This document shows, in pieces, positions 45,797 to 48,236 of a stretch of 48,236 bases of DNA (the first letter of the stretch is position 1; every line of letters starts with the position of its first letter). The DNA lies in contig JAQVVM010000035.1 of assembly GCA_028698995.1 (NCBI GenBank), positions 1-48,236 on the forward strand. Direction: 5' to 3'. Source of the stretch: Bacteroidales bacterium (GTDB lineage Bacteria; Bacteroidota; Bacteroidia; Bacteroidales; PXBB01). Position numbers and translations under genes: made by a program. The notes under the pieces are model-generated. The model ran no database searches, was not told the origin of the DNA, and saw only the letters and a program-made list of their open reading frames with translations.

Positions 45797-47281
45797 TTAC
45801 AAGCTGAAAGCCTCAGAAACACAACCTGAAATGTCAGGCATTTGCTTATGCAAAAACTCATTTGTTTTCCGGTTATAGACATAATCTTTTGACCAAATAT
45901 CTTTATTTAAAGCCACCTGTTTAATGGCTTCCAGAATGTAGAGCAATTCCTCATTGGTCATTGTAGGGTGTAAAGAAAGGCGAACCCATCCGGGTTTTTC
46001 AGAAAGATCGCCGGAAGTAATTTTCGTAGTAATAGCTTTAGAAAATTCGTAACTCACATTTAGAAGAAAGTGTCCGTAAGTACCTGCACAAGCACAACCA
46101 CCACGAACCTGAATACCAAAATGGTCGTTAAGCAAACGTACAACAAGATTATAGTGTATGCCCAAAATATAAAAAGATATAATGCCAAGTCTTTCTCTTT
46201 TATTATCGGCCAGAATTTTCAGTCCTTCAATTTTATCGAGTTTTTCAAAAGCAATTCTGAGTAATTCTTCCTCGCGTTTTTTAATATGATCTATACCCAT
46301 TTTCAATTTGAGTTCAATACAAAGTGCTGTTCTTATGGCTTGCAGGAAACCGGGTGTGCCTCCGTCTTCTCTTGCTTCAATATCATCTACATATTTATAT
46401 TCTCCCCAGGGATTTGTCCAATCAACCGTACCACCCCCGGGGTTATCAGGGATTGGTGAATTATAAAGGGAAGTATCAAAAATTAATACGCCTGAGGAAC
46501 CGGGTCCACCTAAAAATTTATGAGGTGAAAAGAAAATGGCATCAAGTTTATTTTCAGCCTTTGGGGGATGCATATTTATCTGACAATAAGGTGCAGAAGC
46601 AGCAAAATCAACAAAACATAAACCACCATACTTGTGCATAATGGCAGCCATGTCATAATAGGGAGTATCAATACCGGTTACATTAGAGCAAGCAGTAAAT
46701 GACCCAATTTTTATGCGCCTGTCGCGAAATTTTTTAACAGACTCTTCAACTTTATTCAAATCAATTAGTAAGTCATCTCCCGGTGGAATAACTACAACAT
46801 CTGCGACTGTTTCCATCCATGAAGTGTGATTGGAGTGATGCTCCATATGGGTAATAAAAACTACGGGTTTTTCATTCAACTTGTTGCAATCTTTATGACT
46901 AATCAAACCGCAATATTTAAGGCCTAATATCCTCTGAAACTTATTTATGACAGCTGTCATCCCTGAGCCAAAAGTTATAATCGCATCATTATCACCAGCA
47001 TTAACATGTTTCTTAATTAAATTTAAGGCGTGGTGGTACGATTTTGTCATAAATATGCCGGTATCGCTTGATTCAGTATGCGTATTGGCTACCATTGGTC
47101 CAAACACATTGCACAATTTTTCTTCAATCGGGCGATAAAGTCTTCCACTTGCTATCCAATCAGCATAATATAAGCGCTTTTCTCCGTTTGGTGTTTTTAT
47201 AAAGTGATTATGACCAATAATATTTTCTGAAAATTGATTAAAATGATTTTCTAAAGGGCTAAGAGAATGTTTGACATGCAT
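45797..47281 (-). CDS. Aminotransferase class V (cysteine-desulfurase-like) enzyme
   Basis: This 494-residue PLP enzyme has a class V fold. The PLP lysine is Lys255 in FSPHKFLGGPG, the ring-stacking and pyridine contacts are in HMEHHSNHTSW and FVDFAASAPY (Asp225), and a cysteine loop GGCACAG (Cys396, Cys398) sits where SufS and IscS carry the catalytic cysteine. It is longer than IscS or SufS (about 400) and has an extra 25-residue N-terminus and a 70-residue C-terminal part. Related long proteins occur widely in Bacteroidota without known substrate. No Fe-S assembly genes are nearby. The ATG at 47281 is chosen; a TTG at 47299 belongs to the promoter box. Confidence 0.85.
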   Translation of the reverse strand: MHVKHSLSPLENHFNQFSENIIGHNHFIKTPNGEKRLYYADWIASGRLYRPIEEKLCNVFGPMVANTHTESSDTGIFMTKSYHHALNLIKKHVNAGDNDAIITFGSGMTAVINKFQRILGLKYCGLISHKDCNKLNEKPVVFITHMEHHSNHTSWMETVADVVVIPPGDDLLIDLNKVEESVKKFRDRRIKIGSFTACSNVTGIDTPYYDMAAIMHKYGGLCFVDFAASAPYCQINMHPPKAENKLDAIFFSPHKFLGGPGSSGVLIFDTSLYNSPIPDNPGGGTVDWTNPWGEYKYVDDIEAREDGGTPGFLQAIRTALCIELKLKMGIDHIKKREEELLRIAFEKLDKIEGLKILADNKRERLGIISFYILGIHYNLVVRLLNDHFGIQVRGGCACAGTYGHFLLNVSYEFSKAITTKITSGDLSEKPGWVRLSLHPTMTNEELLYILEAIKQVALNKDIWSKDYVYNRKTNEFLHKQMPDISGCVSEAFSL

Positions 47282-47296
47282 GTTAATAATTTTAAA

Positions 47297-47304
47297 CAAA
47301 ATTA
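47297..47304 (-). promoter_or_regulatory. -7 promoter box (TAATTTTG) for the class V aminotransferase
   Basis: The minus strand reads TAATTTTG, an exact match 15 bases before the ATG at 47281. Its TTG is in frame with the gene and simulates an earlier start. No -33 element is evident. Confidence 0.5.
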
Positions 47305-47392
47305 AGGAAAAAGTGAAGAATTATTAAACATTTTCATTAGGTAAAAATAATTCTTTCAAATTAAGAACATGCCTTTTATACAGACAGCACAT

Positions 47393-48208
47393 TTAAACCC
47401 GACATTCACCCTTCCAGACAACGCAGTCTTTAAATTTGTTTTCGAGGCAAACTTTCTCTTTAAAAATACCATAAACTGCAGAGCCACTGCCACTCATAGA
47501 AGCATATAAAGCTCCAAGTTTATATAATTTTGATTTAATATTTTCGATCTGGGGAAACATCTCAAAAATTGGAAATTCAAAATCATTATAAAGTTCAAAC
47601 TTCCAGTTTTCGATTGGAAGTTGGATAATATTACTTATGGATTCACGATTTTTATACACTTTAATTTTACTGTAAGCCATTGCAGTATTAACGTTGATAT
47701 CAGGAACAACAATAACAAGAAACAAACCTTTTAATGTAAGTGAAATTGGCTTGAATACATCTCCCTTTTCTAAGGCAAACATAGGCTTATCCTCCAAAAA
47801 AAAAGCGCAATCACTGCCTAATTGCCGTGACATTTCCTGCATCTCAGAGTGAGTAATTTTTAAATTAAACAAAGAGTTAAGCAATTTTATGGTGAATACT
47901 GCATCAGAAGACCCCCCCCCTAAGCCGGAACCAATGGGAATATTTTTCAGAAGATGCATATTGATAGGACCCACATTATATTTATCATCAATCATGTGAT
48001 AGGCTTTCATACACAAATTATCTTCAAGTGCTGAAGGGACTTTAATACCAGATATATTAAATACTGTTTTTGTTTTCTCCGGTACTATTTCCAGTGCATC
48101 ACACAAATCAACAGGATAGAAAACAGTTTCAATATTATGAAAATTATCTGCCCTTTTCTCGAGGACAAATAAACCCAGATTAATTTTACAATGCGGAAAT
48201 AAAACCAT
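47393..48208 (-). CDS. ispE: 4-diphosphocytidyl-2-C-methyl-D-erythritol kinase
   Basis: This 271-residue GHMP kinase phosphorylates the 2-hydroxyl of CDP-methylerythritol in the MEP route to isoprenoids. Lys8 in CKINLGL and Asp133 in GSDCAFFL are the catalytic pair, the glycine loop is PIGSGLGGGSSDA (91-103), and the C-terminal SGSGSAVYGIF closes the ATP site. The gene is complete and of normal length. Three consecutive GGG codons in the loop form a run of nine G on the coding strand, rare in this AT-rich DNA. It lies upstream of the aminotransferase on the same strand, with a 111-base gap and the latter's own promoter box. Confidence 0.95.
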   Translation of the reverse strand: MVLFPHCKINLGLFVLEKRADNFHNIETVFYPVDLCDALEIVPEKTKTVFNISGIKVPSALEDNLCMKAYHMIDDKYNVGPINMHLLKNIPIGSGLGGGSSDAVFTIKLLNSLFNLKITHSEMQEMSRQLGSDCAFFLEDKPMFALEKGDVFKPISLTLKGLFLVIVVPDINVNTAMAYSKIKVYKNRESISNIIQLPIENWKFELYNDFEFPIFEMFPQIENIKSKLYKLGALYASMSGSGSAVYGIFKEKVCLENKFKDCVVWKGECRV

Positions 48209-48236
48209 TGCTTAAAAAGTTTAATTTGTATTCAGT

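Noticed and set aside
1..48236. CRISPR arrays, prophage, insertion sequences, tRNA or rRNA
   Set aside because: I saw no regularly spaced repeats, transposase or integrase genes, terminal inverted repeats or RNA-gene cores on either strand.

Overview
The window is an ordinary stretch of chromosome from an AT-rich member of the Bacteroidota, probably a Bacteroidia-like lineage. Several signs agree. The promoters carry the phylum's TAnnTTTG -7 box. Secreted proteins end in type IX secretion (T9SS) sorting domains (YPNP or FPNP starts). The PorG-UppS-BamA-OmpH gene order is the one known from Porphyromonas. FISUMP-type and DUF6089 proteins are present. There are no tRNA, rRNA, insertion sequence, phage or CRISPR features, and no gene-free stretch exceeds 300 bases once starts are placed.

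Layout. 166-6201: a glutaminyl-cyclase-like M28 lipoprotein, three tandem TlpA-like thiol-disulfide proteins, an LpxH-type lipid A pyrophosphatase and a small secreted thioredoxin. 6411-9275: a B12-dependent ribonucleotide reductase, closed by a strong bidirectional terminator. 9327-10541 (minus): a protein built of five exact 25-residue repeats, paired with a radical SAM enzyme. 10834-17371: a FISUMP surface protein, a polyprenyl synthase, a 16-unit MORN protein, and SmpB placed between two T9SS-exported hydrolases. 17382-20510: a DUF456 membrane protein and a large, highly expressed-looking T9SS adhesin. 20664-24350: a DUF349 coiled-coil protein, an alpha/beta hydrolase and PdxJ. 24431-34041: an envelope-biogenesis run of a CBS protein, a one-POTRA Omp85 protein, NAD kinase, two tandem PorG-like proteins, UppS, BamA and two OmpH/Skp chaperones. 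34112-40591: a membrane-bound SGNH protein, RsfS, FtsH, and a tightly coupled LUD-DUF2007-CdsA-Psd phospholipid module. 40717-48208: a Na/Pi cotransporter, a seven-repeat FG-GAP T9SS protein, an SsnA-like aminohydrolase, a class V aminotransferase and IspE.

How the genes work together. Much of the window serves the cell envelope: lipid A (LpxH), undecaprenyl carrier (UppS), isoprenoid precursors (IspE, polyprenyl synthase), phospholipid (CdsA, Psd), outer-membrane protein assembly (BamA, mini-Omp85, OmpH), T9SS (PorG pair) and its cargo. The most striking window-wide pattern is that 13 of the 14 predicted signal-peptidase-I substrates have glutamine as the first mature residue, while the first gene encodes a lipoprotein glutaminyl cyclase able to convert such glutamines to pyroglutamate. 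No obviously new defence or mobile system was found. The best unexplained items are the 25-residue repeat protein, the triple TlpA array, the mini-Omp85 and a nine-C tract inside ispE.
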